From the NCBI RefSeq assembly GCF_039613825.1, contig NZ_CP154826.1:1302001-1366000 (forward strand): 64,000 nucleotides of DNA. The letters run 5' to 3'. The position numbers and the translations under genes were made by a program. The notes under the pieces were generated by a model. That model was not told the origin of the DNA, searched no databases, and saw nothing but the letters and a program-made list of their open reading frames with translations. The DNA is from Diaminobutyricibacter sp. McL0608 (lineage in GTDB: Bacteria; Actinomycetota; Actinomycetes; Actinomycetales; Microbacteriaceae). Positions 42,300 through 51,189 of this stretch are shown here, one piece after another; the first letter of the stretch is position 1, and every line of letters begins with the position of its first letter.

Positions 42300-42482
42300 G
42301 CTGCTCCCTTCGACGCGCCGGATCCGCAATCGGCGTCAGACTCAAACCTACGGCTTCACGGGTTCACTCCGGCAGATGCACCTGGGGAGAGTCATTGGCA
42401 GGCGGAAGGTCGCTCACAGGGCGTCCAAATAGAATGCTCAGGTACGGGGCGGATGCTGTGAGTGCTTGGAAGGAGCAAAACC

Positions 42483-44162
42483 ATGACCGACAACACGAAC
42501 GGCTCTGAGATTACCCCGGAGCCCGCCAAGGCGCAGCCTGAAGACGACCGCACCGAGTCGGTCGTCGAGCCTGCAGCTTCCACCCCCGAGATCTCGAGCA
42601 CTGAGACGCCCGCGGCCGAGACGCCGGCCGCCGAGGCGCCCGTTGTTCCCGCTGCTGAAGTTCCCGCAGCTCCGATCGCTGAGGCTCCTGCCGCACCGAC
42701 CGCCGCCGACACCCAGCCCACCGTTCCGCAGACGCCGATCGCGCAGCCCGTGGCCCAGCCGATCGCCCCGCAGCCGACCGCCGAGCAGCCCACCGCCCCG
42801 CAGCCCGACTACGGCAACGGCGCGTTCGGACAGCCGGCTCCGGCCTATGCTCCCTACGCGGCGCCGCACGGCTACGCCACGCAGCCGACCACCCCCCTCG
42901 CGCCCAGCGTCGGCAAGCCGGCCAAGAAGCGCAACACCGGCCTGATCATCGCGACCCTCGCGATCGGCGCACTGATCGGCGGTGTCGCCGGAGGCGGCGT
43001 CGTCGGCATCTACGCTGCGTCGCAGAACACGACGGTCAAGTCGAGCAACGCGTCCGGTGCGACCAACATCACGGTCAACAACCCGAACGACGCGACGATC
43101 GTCACTGCGGTGGCCGCGAAAGCGTCGCCCAGCGTGGTCACGATCTCAGTGACCGGCGGAAGCTCAGGCGGCACCGGATCGGGAATCATCCTCTCGTCCG
43201 ACGGCTACGTGCTCACCAACACCCACGTCGTCACCCTCGACGGCCAGGCGTCCAACGTGACGGTCCAGGTGCAGGACAACGACGGCAAACTGTACAGCGC
43301 GAAGGTCATCGGTACCGATCCGACGACCGATCTCGCCGTCATCAAGCTCAACGGGGCCAGCGGGCTCACCCCGGCGACGTTCGCCGACTCGAGCAAGATC
43401 AACGTCGGTGACACGGCTGTGGCCATCGGCGCACCGCTCGGCCTCTCCGGCACCGTCACCAACGGGATCGTCTCCGCGCTCAACCGAAGCATCAGCATCG
43501 CATCGTCCGCAGCCCCCAGCAGCGGCGACAGCACGCAGGGCAACGGAAACGGCGGCAGCGGCGGTCCGTTCAACCTGTGGAACTTCGACCTCCCCGGCCA
43601 GGGCGGCAGCGGCAGCGGAAGCCAGAGCCAGACCACGCCGACCGCGACGATCTCCCTTCCGGTCATCCAGACCGACGCGGCGATCAACCCGGGCAACTCC
43701 GGTGGCGCGCTGCTGAACGACAAGGCCGAGATCATCGGCGTCAACGTGGCGATCGCCAGCGCGAGCGACACCTCGAGCACGAGCGGCCAGTCGGGCAGCA
43801 TCGGTGTCGGGTTCGCCATCCCCGCGAACCTGGCCCAGCGCATCGCCCAGGAGCTCATCAAGGACGGAAAGGCGAGCCACGGCCTCCTCGGAGCATCCGT
43901 AGCCGACGCGACCAGCGACACGAAGAGCACGACCGTCGGCGCCGAGATCAAGGACGTCACCAGCGGTGGCGCAGCCGCCAAGGGTGGCCTTCAGTCCGGT
44001 GACATCATCACCAACTTCAACGGGCTCCCGATCACGAGCGCTACCGACCTGACAGCTCAGGTGCGTGCACTCGCCGGCGGGTCCAAGGCCGACGTCACCT
44101 ACGTTCGCGGTGGCGCGACGAAGACGACGACCGTCACGCTCGGAACCTTCAGCACCAAGTAG
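42483..44162 (+). CDS. HtrA/DegP-type membrane-anchored serine protease with PDZ domain
   Basis: 559 residues from the ATG at 42483 behind GGAAGGAG. Residues 1-155 are Ala/Pro/Glu/Thr-rich and lie in the cytoplasm. A single anchor covers about 160-188 (TGLIIATLAIGALIGGVAGGGVVGIYA). The protease domain (about 210-460) has His in NTHVV, Asp in TTDLAVIKL and Ser in NPGNSGGALL, so the triad is intact; a Gly/Ser-rich insert sits at about 340-400. A PDZ domain (about 465-555, GGLQSGDIITNFNGLPI) closes it. Expected role: quality control outside the membrane. A hairpin terminator follows. Confidence 0.92.
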   Translation: MTDNTNGSEITPEPAKAQPEDDRTESVVEPAASTPEISSTETPAAETPAAEAPVVPAAEVPAAPIAEAPAAPTAADTQPTVPQTPIAQPVAQPIAPQPTAEQPTAPQPDYGNGAFGQPAPAYAPYAAPHGYATQPTTPLAPSVGKPAKKRNTGLIIATLAIGALIGGVAGGGVVGIYAASQNTTVKSSNASGATNITVNNPNDATIVTAVAAKASPSVVTISVTGGSSGGTGSGIILSSDGYVLTNTHVVTLDGQASNVTVQVQDNDGKLYSAKVIGTDPTTDLAVIKLNGASGLTPATFADSSKINVGDTAVAIGAPLGLSGTVTNGIVSALNRSISIASSAAPSSGDSTQGNGNGGSGGPFNLWNFDLPGQGGSGSGSQSQTTPTATISLPVIQTDAAINPGNSGGALLNDKAEIIGVNVAIASASDTSSTSGQSGSIGVGFAIPANLAQRIAQELIKDGKASHGLLGASVADATSDTKSTTVGAEIKDVTSGGAAAKGGLQSGDIITNFNGLPITSATDLTAQVRALAGGSKADVTYVRGGATKTTTVTLGTFSTK

Positions 44163-44181
44163 ATCGCCTCGCGATCGGACC

Positions 44182-44218
44182 AGCCGCCCCCGTGGATCCG
44201 CCGCGGGGGCGGCTTTCC
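44182..44218 (+). terminator. Hairpin terminator after htrA-like gene
   Basis: AGCCGCCCCCG (44182-44192) pairs perfectly with CGGGGGCGGCT (44204-44214), followed by TTTCCTG. It lies 20 bases after the stop. Confidence 0.85.
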
Positions 44219-44279
44219 TGTGTGAGCCGCCAGATTGCGAATCTTCCCGGCTGGTAAGCTCAACCGACCCTCACGGCGA

Positions 44280-45335
44280 ATGGATCAGATGGCGGAACAG
44301 GCACCAGAGCACACCCTCCCCGGTGTGTCCTACGTCATGCCCGTGCTCAACGAGGTCACCCACGTGAGGGCTGCCGTCGACAGTCTGCTCGCCCAGGATT
44401 ACGAAGGTCCGTTCGAGGTCACTCTCGCGCTCGGTCCGAGCATCGACGGCACGACGGAGCTCGTCGCCGAGTTGTCGGCGGCCGACCCGCGCATCAAGAT
44501 CGTCGAGAACGAGGTCGGCTCGACGCCCTCCGGGCTGAACCTGGCGATCGAGGCTTCCATCTACCCGATCGTCGTGCGCGTCGACGCGCATTCCGTGCTG
44601 CCCGCCGATTACACCCGCATCGCGGTCGAGACGATTGAGTCGACCGGTGCAGACAATGTGGGCGGAATCATGGATGCTCAGGGCATCACTCCGTTCGAGC
44701 GCGCGGTCGCACGCGCGTACGGAAGCCGGATCGGACTCGGGGGCACCAAGCTCCATGTCGGGGGTGAGGACGGCCCGGCGGAGACGGTCTACCTGGGGGT
44801 CTTCCAACGGCAGCGGCTCCTCGACGTCGGGCTCTTCGACGAAGGTATCAAGCGGGGGCAGGACTGGGAGCTGAACCGACGCCTTCGTGCATCGGGCGGC
44901 ACCGTCTGGTTCACTCCACGCCTCAAGGTCACCTACCGCCCCAGACCCAACCTCGATCGCCTTGCACGCCAATTCGTCTCGACCGGCGTCTGGCGCGGCG
45001 AACTCGCGCGCCGTTTTCCCGCCGCCAACGGCATCCGCTATTTCGTCCCGCCGGCGATGGTCGTCGCCGTCACACTCGGATTCCTCCTCGGCATCGGCGG
45101 AATCGTCCAGGCCGCCGTCGGCGCGACGCCGTGGCTGCTCCTCGGGTTCGCCATCCCTGCGTTCTACCTGCTCAGCGTCATCGTCGCCGCAATCGTGCTG
45201 ATGCGCTCGGAGGGCCTTCGCGCGACGCTCTGGTTTCTCATAGTCTTGCCGTGCATCCACTTCTGCTGGGGGATCGGCTTCGTACTGGGCTACCTCTCGC
45301 TCACGCGCAACATCACAGCACACACGGGAAGGTAG
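44280..45335 (+). CDS. Family-2 glycosyltransferase, ExoA-like, membrane-anchored
   Basis: 351 residues from the ATG at 44280 (a second ATG at 44289 is equally possible; no clear site). GT-A domain: VMPVLNEVTHV, LALGPSIDGT, VRVDAHSVLP (DxH in place of DxD), GQDWELNRRLRASGG. The C-terminal 110 residues carry two or three transmembrane spans (for example MVVAVTLGFLLGIGGIVQAAVG). The DAH motif and overall layout fit the succinoglycan ExoA group. First gene of a surface-polymer set with the following two genes. Confidence 0.85.
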   Translation: MDQMAEQAPEHTLPGVSYVMPVLNEVTHVRAAVDSLLAQDYEGPFEVTLALGPSIDGTTELVAELSAADPRIKIVENEVGSTPSGLNLAIEASIYPIVVRVDAHSVLPADYTRIAVETIESTGADNVGGIMDAQGITPFERAVARAYGSRIGLGGTKLHVGGEDGPAETVYLGVFQRQRLLDVGLFDEGIKRGQDWELNRRLRASGGTVWFTPRLKVTYRPRPNLDRLARQFVSTGVWRGELARRFPAANGIRYFVPPAMVVAVTLGFLLGIGGIVQAAVGATPWLLLGFAIPAFYLLSVIVAAIVLMRSEGLRATLWFLIVLPCIHFCWGIGFVLGYLSLTRNITAHTGR

Positions 45336-45337
45336 GC

Positions 45338-46156
45338 ATGGACGCCTCTGCAACAGGGTCCCACGGCGCCCATCCGACCTCGATCGCCGAGCTGCGCGCG
45401 ATCGCCCAGCCGCCCGAAGTGCGCGGCCGGCGCAACGCGGAACACTGGACGGCGTCGCTCTACCTCCGCAACCTGTCGCCGTATCTGACCTGGCTGCTGC
45501 TGAAGACGAGCATCTCGGCCAACGGTGTGACCGGATTGATGATCCTGGTCGGCTGGTCGACTGCTGCAGCCCTCCTGATCCCGGGGATCTGGGGAGCGGT
45601 CCTCGCCCTCATCCTCGGGCAGCTGCAGATGCTGGTCGACTGCTGCGACGGCGAGGTCGCCCGCTGGCGGGGCACCTCATCGCCTGCTGGCGTCTTCCTG
45701 GACAAGGTCGGGCACTACACGACGGAGGCTCTCATCCCCGTCGTGCTCGGTTTCCGCGCTGCCGGATCCCCGTTTCAGGCGCCCGAGGACTATCTCTGGA
45801 CGACACTCGGCGTCACGCTCGCGCTGATCATCGTGCTCAACAAGGCGCTCAACGACATGGTCCACGTCGCGCGCGCCAACGCCGGGCTCGCGAAACTCGC
45901 GGATACGCACGGCGAGTCGGCGCCGACGCACGGTCTCGTCTCGACACTGCGGCGCGCAGCACGGTTCGTTCCGTTCCACCGGCTCTACCACTCGGTCGAA
46001 CTGACGATGCTCGCGCTGCTCGCCGCCATCGTCGGCCTGTTCATCGGCGACGACCTCGCGAACCGCATCCTCGTCGCCGTATTGGTTCCGCTGGCCCTTC
46101 TCGCGCTCATCGGGCACTTCATCGCGATCATGGCGTCGAAACGTGTCCGGTCCTGA
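45338..46156 (+). CDS. CDP-alcohol phosphatidyltransferase-family membrane protein
   Basis: 272 residues, starting 2 bases after the glycosyltransferase stop. The family motif DxxDGxxARxnGxxxDxxxD reads DCCDGEVARW...GVFLDKVGHY, so the first three Asp are present, but the fourth, usually the base, is His. Six hydrophobic segments fit the six-helix fold. The enzymes move a phospho-group from a CDP-alcohol to an acceptor alcohol. Together with the LicC-like nucleotidyltransferase at 50.5 kb it may attach a phospho-alcohol to a cell-surface polymer or lipid. Substrate unknown. Confidence 0.85.
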   Translation: MDASATGSHGAHPTSIAELRAIAQPPEVRGRRNAEHWTASLYLRNLSPYLTWLLLKTSISANGVTGLMILVGWSTAAALLIPGIWGAVLALILGQLQMLVDCCDGEVARWRGTSSPAGVFLDKVGHYTTEALIPVVLGFRAAGSPFQAPEDYLWTTLGVTLALIIVLNKALNDMVHVARANAGLAKLADTHGESAPTHGLVSTLRRAARFVPFHRLYHSVELTMLALLAAIVGLFIGDDLANRILVAVLVPLALLALIGHFIAIMASKRVRS

Positions 46157-47033
46157 GCCCACGACCTTCGGAGTCGTCGTCCTCACGCAGGGGAAGAGGC
46201 CCGATGATCTGAGGCGGGGCCTTGCTTCCGTCCTCGCCCAGCAGGGCGTCGAGACCGACATCGTCGTGGTGGGAAACGGCTGGGATCCCGCGGCGGCGGA
46301 GCCGCCCCTTCCTGACGGTGTCGCCACTCTTGCTCTCGAGGAGAACCTCGGCATTCCTGCCGGACGCAACCGCGGTGTGCCATGCGTCTCAGGGGAGCTC
46401 CTCTTCTTCCTCGATGACGATGCGAGCATCCCCTCGCCGCATTTTCTGGCCGAAGCCGCCGCGCACCTCATCCGCGATCCTGCGATCGGGATGATCCAGC
46501 CCCGCGTCGTCGATCCGTCGGGGAGCACGTCGCCGCGGCGTTGGGTGCCACGCATCCGCAAGGGTGAAGCAGACCAGTCGAGCGTGGTGTTCTCTGTGTG
46601 GGAGGGAGCGGTCGTCATTCCGCGGGACCTCTTCGAGGCGACCGGCGGCTGGGCCGACCCCTTCTTCTACGCGCACGAAGGGATCGAGCTGGCCTGGCGG
46701 GTCTGGGACCAGGGCAGGTGCGCCTGGTACGCGGGTGATCTGGTGGCGCATCATCCGGCGATCGAACCCACACGGCACTCGTACTACTACCGGCTCAACG
46801 CACGCAATCGGGTTTGGCTCGCGCGACGCAACCTGCCCGCGATCCTCGTCCCGCTGTATGTGGGCGCCTGGACGGGCATCCAGCTCCTCCGGTGGTTCCG
46901 TCGACCGTCGGCACTCGTCGCGTGGTTCGGCGGATGGTCGGAAGGCTGGAGGACGGACCCGGGCGAGCGCAGGCCGATGTCCTGGCGAACCGTGTGGCGC
47001 ATGACGCGTGCCGGACGGCCGCCGGTCGTCTGA
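46143..47033 (+). CDS. Family-2 glycosyltransferase (rhamnosyltransferase-like)
   Basis: 296 residues from a GTG overlapping the previous gene by 14 bases. Motifs: VVLTQGKRPDDLRRGLASV, LEENLGIPAGRNRG, FLDDDASIP (metal-binding DDD), GAVVIPRDLFEATGGWADPFFYAHEGIELAWR. The last 80 residues are hydrophobic in one patch (AILVPLYVGAWTGIQLLRW) and basic. It is of the WbbL/GlfT-like single-addition type. Product unknown; probably works on the same polymer as the preceding genes. Confidence 0.85.
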   Translation: MSGPEPTTFGVVVLTQGKRPDDLRRGLASVLAQQGVETDIVVVGNGWDPAAAEPPLPDGVATLALEENLGIPAGRNRGVPCVSGELLFFLDDDASIPSPHFLAEAAAHLIRDPAIGMIQPRVVDPSGSTSPRRWVPRIRKGEADQSSVVFSVWEGAVVIPRDLFEATGGWADPFFYAHEGIELAWRVWDQGRCAWYAGDLVAHHPAIEPTRHSYYYRLNARNRVWLARRNLPAILVPLYVGAWTGIQLLRWFRRPSALVAWFGGWSEGWRTDPGERRPMSWRTVWRMTRAGRPPVV

Positions 47034-47042
47034 GCGGGGTTG

Positions 47043-47948
47043 TCAGGGCTCGGGTGCGGTTTCCGGGCGGGCATCGGGGCGGGGCCACGGGAGCGCACGG
47101 CGGGCCATCCGACCGGCACCCGCGGCAGCCCCACCCGCAACGCCACCGATCCTCCTGAGGCCGCTGGACGCCGTCGTGAGCACGGCCGGGCGGGAGCGGA
47201 TCACGAGCGGCGGAAGGTCGAGCGCCGGGACATAGTCCGCTGGAGCCGGTCCGAACGCGAGCCTGGAATTCTGAATGACCCGGCGGCCGACCATGTTGTT
47301 GCCGGCGCCTCCCACCACCGCACCGACGCCGAACGGAATCGCACGGGCGACGATGCTCGCTCCGCCGCGCACAGCGAACTGGCGGAGAAAGACGGTCTTC
47401 AACCGGTCGGCGAGTGGGCCGACCACTGCCCGAGGAAGGCTGGAAGCGATGAGTTCGCCCCAGTAAGCGGTGCGGGTCGTTCCGGAGCCGCCGAGCTGAC
47501 CGGCGAGCTGGCGCACGAGATCTGAGCCTTCGCGCCCGAGCATCATCGTGAGGACCAGAGCACGAGCGCGATCAGGATCGTCGACGGCGATTCCGTGGAG
47601 CTCGCTGAGCGATTGCGCATAGAGGGCCGTCGCCTCGAGGAATCCGGCGGTCTCCAGACCGGAGAGCGCGAGGGTGATGCCGGTGCCGATGCTCGGTACC
47701 ACCGCAGTCACCCCGACGGCGGCTCCCCCTGTGGTGACGGCCGCGAGATAGCGGCGTTCGAGAATCGTGGCGAGCTGCGCCGGCGCGGCACCAGGGTTGC
47801 GGCGCCGGATGGATCGAAGGTGCGAAAGAACGACCGGGCGCTGGATCGCAAGGAAACGGTCGATACCGCGGTTGAGCACCGGGGAAGTCTGGCCGCCGCG
47901 CGGCGTTCCCCCTGTCGACGAGACGATCGGTTTCGGTGTACGTGCCAT
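47043..47948 (-). CDS. Hydrophobic protein of unknown function
   Basis: 301 residues from the ATG at 47948. Basic, Pro-containing ends flank a middle part with Gly/Ala-rich hydrophobic segments (AVTTGGAAVGVTAVVPSIGTGITLAL near 90-115 and ARAIPFGVGAVVGGAGNNMVGR near 215-237). The second has the look of the GxGxxxGxxxN glycine-zipper end seen in EcsC-like proteins, but I do not claim that family. It converges on the glycosyltransferase with 9 bases between, and is divergent from the XRE gene. Confidence 0.75.
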   Translation of the reverse strand: MARTPKPIVSSTGGTPRGGQTSPVLNRGIDRFLAIQRPVVLSHLRSIRRRNPGAAPAQLATILERRYLAAVTTGGAAVGVTAVVPSIGTGITLALSGLETAGFLEATALYAQSLSELHGIAVDDPDRARALVLTMMLGREGSDLVRQLAGQLGGSGTTRTAYWGELIASSLPRAVVGPLADRLKTVFLRQFAVRGGASIVARAIPFGVGAVVGGAGNNMVGRRVIQNSRLAFGPAPADYVPALDLPPLVIRSRPAVLTTASSGLRRIGGVAGGAAAGAGRMARRALPWPRPDARPETAPEP

Positions 47949-47973
47949 CGCCCCGAGTCTACGTGCCGCCCTC

Positions 47974-47988
47974 AATACATGTATTATA
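47974..47988. promoter_or_regulatory. AT-rich palindrome with perfect -10 on the minus strand
   Basis: AATACATGTATT (47974-47985) is a perfect 12-base palindrome in the 119-base gap between the divergent membrane protein and XRE genes. On the minus strand TATAAT (47988-47983) overlaps it. A small regulator encoded next to it makes this a candidate operator. No matching -35 is obvious. Confidence 0.4.
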
Positions 47989-48067
47989 AGTAGCGTGCAC
48001 TTACAGCACGAACAGTAGAGGCTGCAGCGCTCTGGATTCGCAGGCTTGGGACGAATAGTCATGACGT

Positions 48068-48379
48068 ATGCCTGAACCCCATTCGAAAGCCGCCCGCCTG
48101 TTCGGTGAACGTGTCCGCGATGCGCGATTGGGGCTCGGCCTCAGCCAGGAGAGCATCGCAGACCTCGCCGAGATGCACGTGACGAACTTCGGCAAGATCG
48201 AGAGGGGTGTTGCCAACCCCAGCCTCCACACGATCGTGCGGATCGCCGCCGTGCTCGGCATCGACCCGGCGACTCTCGTTGCCGGACTCGGTCAGGGTGA
48301 CCTGCCCGAGCGGATGCATGCACTGACAGCCGCCGAATACATTCGTGAACGCAATCTGCGGTCGGGATCGATCAGCTGA
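48068..48379 (+). CDS. Small XRE/Cro-type DNA-binding regulator
   Basis: 103 residues. A helix-turn-helix of the Xre/Cro type covers residues 12-68: FGERVRDARLGLGLSQESIADLAEMHVTNFGKIERGVANPSL. No sensor domain follows; the last 30 residues are short and mixed. Such proteins repress themselves and neighbours; the palindrome upstream is a candidate site. Cytoplasmic. Confidence 0.85.
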   Translation: MPEPHSKAARLFGERVRDARLGLGLSQESIADLAEMHVTNFGKIERGVANPSLHTIVRIAAVLGIDPATLVAGLGQGDLPERMHALTAAEYIRERNLRSGSIS

Positions 48380-48386
48380 CCGCGGG

Positions 48387-48701
48387 TCAGAAACTCACCT
48401 GCCACAGATATTCGGCTCCGTCGGGCGCGAACCACCGCACGACGACGATCGTGTCGCGGGCCGGGTCGGGGCCACTGACGCTCGCGTGGATCACGCCGCC
48501 GGGATGCACGACCGACGGCGCTGCGACCCGCAGCCTCGAGGTGCCGAACACGCTGACCGTGACTCCGCGAAGCGCGTGGTCGGCCATGTTTCGGATGCGA
48601 TAGTGCGGTGCCGCGTCACGTTCGACATGCCAGGGAACCCGGTAGGCGGCAGGACGGGGTCGGAAACGGCTGAGGATGCGTGGAACTCTGCGTCGGATCA
48701 T
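48387..48701 (-). CDS. Hypothetical protein, 104 residues
   Basis: The frame is complete and its codon pattern is that of the neighbours. A very basic start (IRRRVPRILSRFRPRP) leads into a predicted beta-rich part with YRIRNMADHALRGVTVSVFG and VVVRWFAPDGAEYLWQVSF, which resembles a single immunoglobulin-like or C2-like sandwich. I do not recognise the family. It converges on the XRE gene with 7 bases between stops. The 125 bases between this gene and the ABC ATPase hold nothing I can name. Confidence 0.6.
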   Translation of the reverse strand: MIRRRVPRILSRFRPRPAAYRVPWHVERDAAPHYRIRNMADHALRGVTVSVFGTSRLRVAAPSVVHPGGVIHASVSGPDPARDTIVVVRWFAPDGAEYLWQVSF

Positions 48702-48826
48702 GCGGCAACGCTAAGCGCCGCATCCGACCATCTCCGCGGTCGAGCCGCTGGCGTCGACGATTTCTGTGGACGACGGAGTGAACCTGCCTGCTGTTGAGGA
48801 GTCGCCGAGTCCAGCCCGGCCCAGCG

Positions 48827-49564
48827 TCAGACGCCGTAGTCGGTGTTGTACAGCGCGAGGACGTCGTCGATCGGGCCGTCGAGCACCAGCTTGCCCTTGT
48901 CGAGATAGAGTCCGCGGGAGCAGAACCGGCGCAGGTCCTTCTCGTTGTGCGACACGAAGAAGAGGGTGCGACCGCCGTCGAGCAGTTCCTCGATGCGTGC
49001 ATAGCACTTCTCCTTGAATCCCCGGTCTCCGACGGCGAGCACTTCGTCGACCAGGATGATCGGCTCCTCGAGGCGGGAGATGACCGAGAATGCGATACGC
49101 ACCTTCATGCCGCTCGACAGGTGCTTGTACGGCGTATCGACGAAGTCTTCGATCTCGGCGAATCCGATGATGTCCTCGAAGCGGTCGTCGATCTGGCTGC
49201 GGGTCATCCCGTGAAGACCCGCGGTCAGGTAGACGTTGTCGCGCACCGTGAGATCGTCGACGAATCCGCCTGTGATCTCGATGAGCGGTGCGACGCCCTC
49301 GGCGACGACGACCTCGCCCTCGTCGGGAAGGACGACGCCCGCGACGAGTTTCAAAAGCGTCGACTTGCCCTGCCCATTGCGGCCGACCACGCCGATGGCC
49401 TCGCCGGCCTGGACATCGAACGTGAGGTTGCGCAGCGCCCAGAATTCGTCGGGCTTGCTCCTGCGGTTGCTCGACGAGAAGAGGTCTTTGAACAATCGCC
49501 TGCCGCCTCGGTTGCGCCGAAAGCGGATGCCGATCGATCGGGCCTCGATCACTGGCGCACTCAT
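48827..49564 (-). CDS. ABC transporter ATPase for polysaccharide export (TagH/Wzt-like)
   Basis: 245 residues. Walker A GRNGQGKST, the Q-loop region, signature HLSSGMKVRIAF (SSGMK instead of SGGQ, typical of polysaccharide exporters), Walker B PIILVDEVLAVGD and switch His in FVSHNEKD. A short form without the C-terminal substrate-binding domain of Wzt. The start overlaps the permease stop (ATGA). It drives export of an undecaprenyl-linked polymer such as teichoic acid or O-antigen-like glycan. Confidence 0.9.
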   Translation of the reverse strand: MSAPVIEARSIGIRFRRNRGGRRLFKDLFSSSNRRSKPDEFWALRNLTFDVQAGEAIGVVGRNGQGKSTLLKLVAGVVLPDEGEVVVAEGVAPLIEITGGFVDDLTVRDNVYLTAGLHGMTRSQIDDRFEDIIGFAEIEDFVDTPYKHLSSGMKVRIAFSVISRLEEPIILVDEVLAVGDRGFKEKCYARIEELLDGGRTLFFVSHNEKDLRRFCSRGLYLDKGKLVLDGPIDDVLALYNTDYGV

Positions 49565-50442
49565 CAGATCTCCTTCAGCACCGCGCGCTCGCAGCGCTTG
49601 AAAACGAAGAAGCCGACAGCGAGGAGGAGCAGGGACATGATCGTAGCCACAGCGACGAGGAACCAGTCGAGTTCCTGCGGGAAGAAAGCCGAGCGGTAGA
49701 GGCTGAAGATGCCCGTCAGCGGATTGAAGGCCGCCCAGAAGTGCCAGGTGAAGAGCGTGTCAGCCTGCTGGCCGACTGAGGCCGCGCAGTGTTTCGCGGC
49801 CACAGCGGTCGTGCAGCCGCCCGGCAGGTCGCGCGCGCTGTAGATGATCGGGGACGCGTAGAAGAGGAAGCGGAGAAAGAGCTTGACCGCCCGTTCGAGA
49901 TCGCGGAAGAAGACCACGAGCGGAGCGACGATCAGGCCGACTCCGATCGTCAGGATCGTCTGGATGAGGACCGCGAGCGGGAAGAAGAGGATGTTCCAGT
50001 TGAGGCTTGCGTGGCTCACGATCGCGAAGAGCGCGATGACCGGGAGCGAGGCGAGGAACTCGATGCCCTTCGACAGTACGAGGCGATTGACCCAGATCGT
50101 CCGCGGGATCGTCGTCGACCGGATCAGCTTCGCTTCGCGGATGAACGCGCGCGTGCAGTCGGAGATGGTGCCGTTGAACCACATCCAGGGAAGCAGCGCC
50201 GCGAGGAGGAAGACGATGTACGGGTCTTCTCCGACCGAACGTTTGAAGATCTGGGTGAACACGAACCAGTAGATCGCGCTCATCACGAGCGGGTCGAGGA
50301 TCGACCAGAAGTAGCCGAGCGCGCTCGTCGAATAGCGAACCCGGAGATCGCGCTTCGTCAGCAGCCACAGCGAGTGGCGATAGCGAGCCGAACGCGTCCG
50401 TTGGCCGGGGCGCACTTCGGCGTATGTACTCACGAAACCCAT
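49564..50442 (-). CDS. ABC transporter permease for polysaccharide export (TagG/Wzm-like)
   Basis: 292 residues from the ATG at 50442. Six membrane spans, with family phrases TKRDLRVRYSTSALGYFWSILDPL near the start and WMWFNGTISDCTRAFIREAKLIRSTTIPR in the middle. The pair CTTAVAAKHC may form a disulfide in an outside loop before the last two spans. It works with the ATPase encoded in the overlapping gene. The cargo probably comes from the glycosyltransferases at 44-47 kb, which is inference from position. Confidence 0.9.
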   Translation of the reverse strand: MGFVSTYAEVRPGQRTRSARYRHSLWLLTKRDLRVRYSTSALGYFWSILDPLVMSAIYWFVFTQIFKRSVGEDPYIVFLLAALLPWMWFNGTISDCTRAFIREAKLIRSTTIPRTIWVNRLVLSKGIEFLASLPVIALFAIVSHASLNWNILFFPLAVLIQTILTIGVGLIVAPLVVFFRDLERAVKLFLRFLFYASPIIYSARDLPGGCTTAVAAKHCAASVGQQADTLFTWHFWAAFNPLTGIFSLYRSAFFPQELDWFLVAVATIMSLLLLAVGFFVFKRCERAVLKEI

Positions 50443-50496
50443 CGTATTGGTCAGGCTGCGCGACAAATGGCGCAGGTCGTATCGGCGACCATACGA

Positions 50497-51189
50497 CTAT
50501 ACGAAGAGATTGGCCCTCTCGAGGTCCTCGGCGAAGTCGACCTCGACCGCGTACAGGTCCGAGATGTCGACAGGCTCGACGAGCATGCGGTCCTGCTCGA
50601 TGGCGAGTTCGATGCCGCGCTCGAAGTAGTCCTGGTCGCCGACGCGCTGGAGCTGGCGCAGGAGAGCCGCTTTGTCGCCGCTCGACACGTAGTTGATCCC
50701 GACGGCCTCGCCCAGGCCGTTCTTCACCGTCTTCGACAGCTCTTCGATGTAGCCTTCGGCGCCGGTGGTGTACTTGACCTCTTCGTCGGCCACCGATGAC
50801 GTGTTCACTGTGACGAACGTCTGGTCGCGGGCCACCATCGCCGCAGCGCGGTCGAGGACGGTCGGATCGAAGACGACGTCGCCGTTCATCCAGAGCACAC
50901 CGCCGGAGGTCGACGCCTGGAGGGCGCGCATGAGGCTCTTGGACGTGTTCGTCTGGTCGTACATCTCGTTGTAGACGAAGGATGCGTCGGGGAACGCCTC
51001 GATGATGTGCTCGAGCTTGTAGCCGACGACGATCGTCACCTTGGCGGCCTTGCCGAAGGCGTGGTGGATGTTGTCGAACTGCTGCTGCATGATCGTGCGG
51101 CCATCGCTCAACTCGGTGAGCGGCTTCGGGAGGGTACGCCCGAGACGGCTGCCCATTCCGGCCGCCAGAATCACTACCTGTGTGGTCAT
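50497..51189 (-). CDS. LicC-like nucleotidyltransferase (sugar/alcohol phosphate activation)
   Basis: 230 residues behind AAGGAGA. The nucleotide-binding start is VVILAAGMGSRLGRTLPKPLTEL, followed by the metal-binding LWMNGDVVFD. Sequence and length fit the single-domain LicC/inositol-phosphate cytidylyltransferase group rather than hexose-phosphate enzymes with beta-helix tails. The likely product is a CDP-alcohol or CDP-sugar used by the CDP-alcohol phosphatidyltransferase at 45.3 kb. The start of a unit with the exporter genes (54 bases apart). The 288 bases 51190-51477 hold only the ribosome site of this gene and the promoter of the next. Confidence 0.8.
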   Translation of the reverse strand: MTTQVVILAAGMGSRLGRTLPKPLTELSDGRTIMQQQFDNIHHAFGKAAKVTIVVGYKLEHIIEAFPDASFVYNEMYDQTNTSKSLMRALQASTSGGVLWMNGDVVFDPTVLDRAAAMVARDQTFVTVNTSSVADEEVKYTTGAEGYIEELSKTVKNGLGEAVGINYVSSGDKAALLRQLQRVGDQDYFERGIELAIEQDRMLVEPVDISDLYAVEVDFAEDLERANLFV

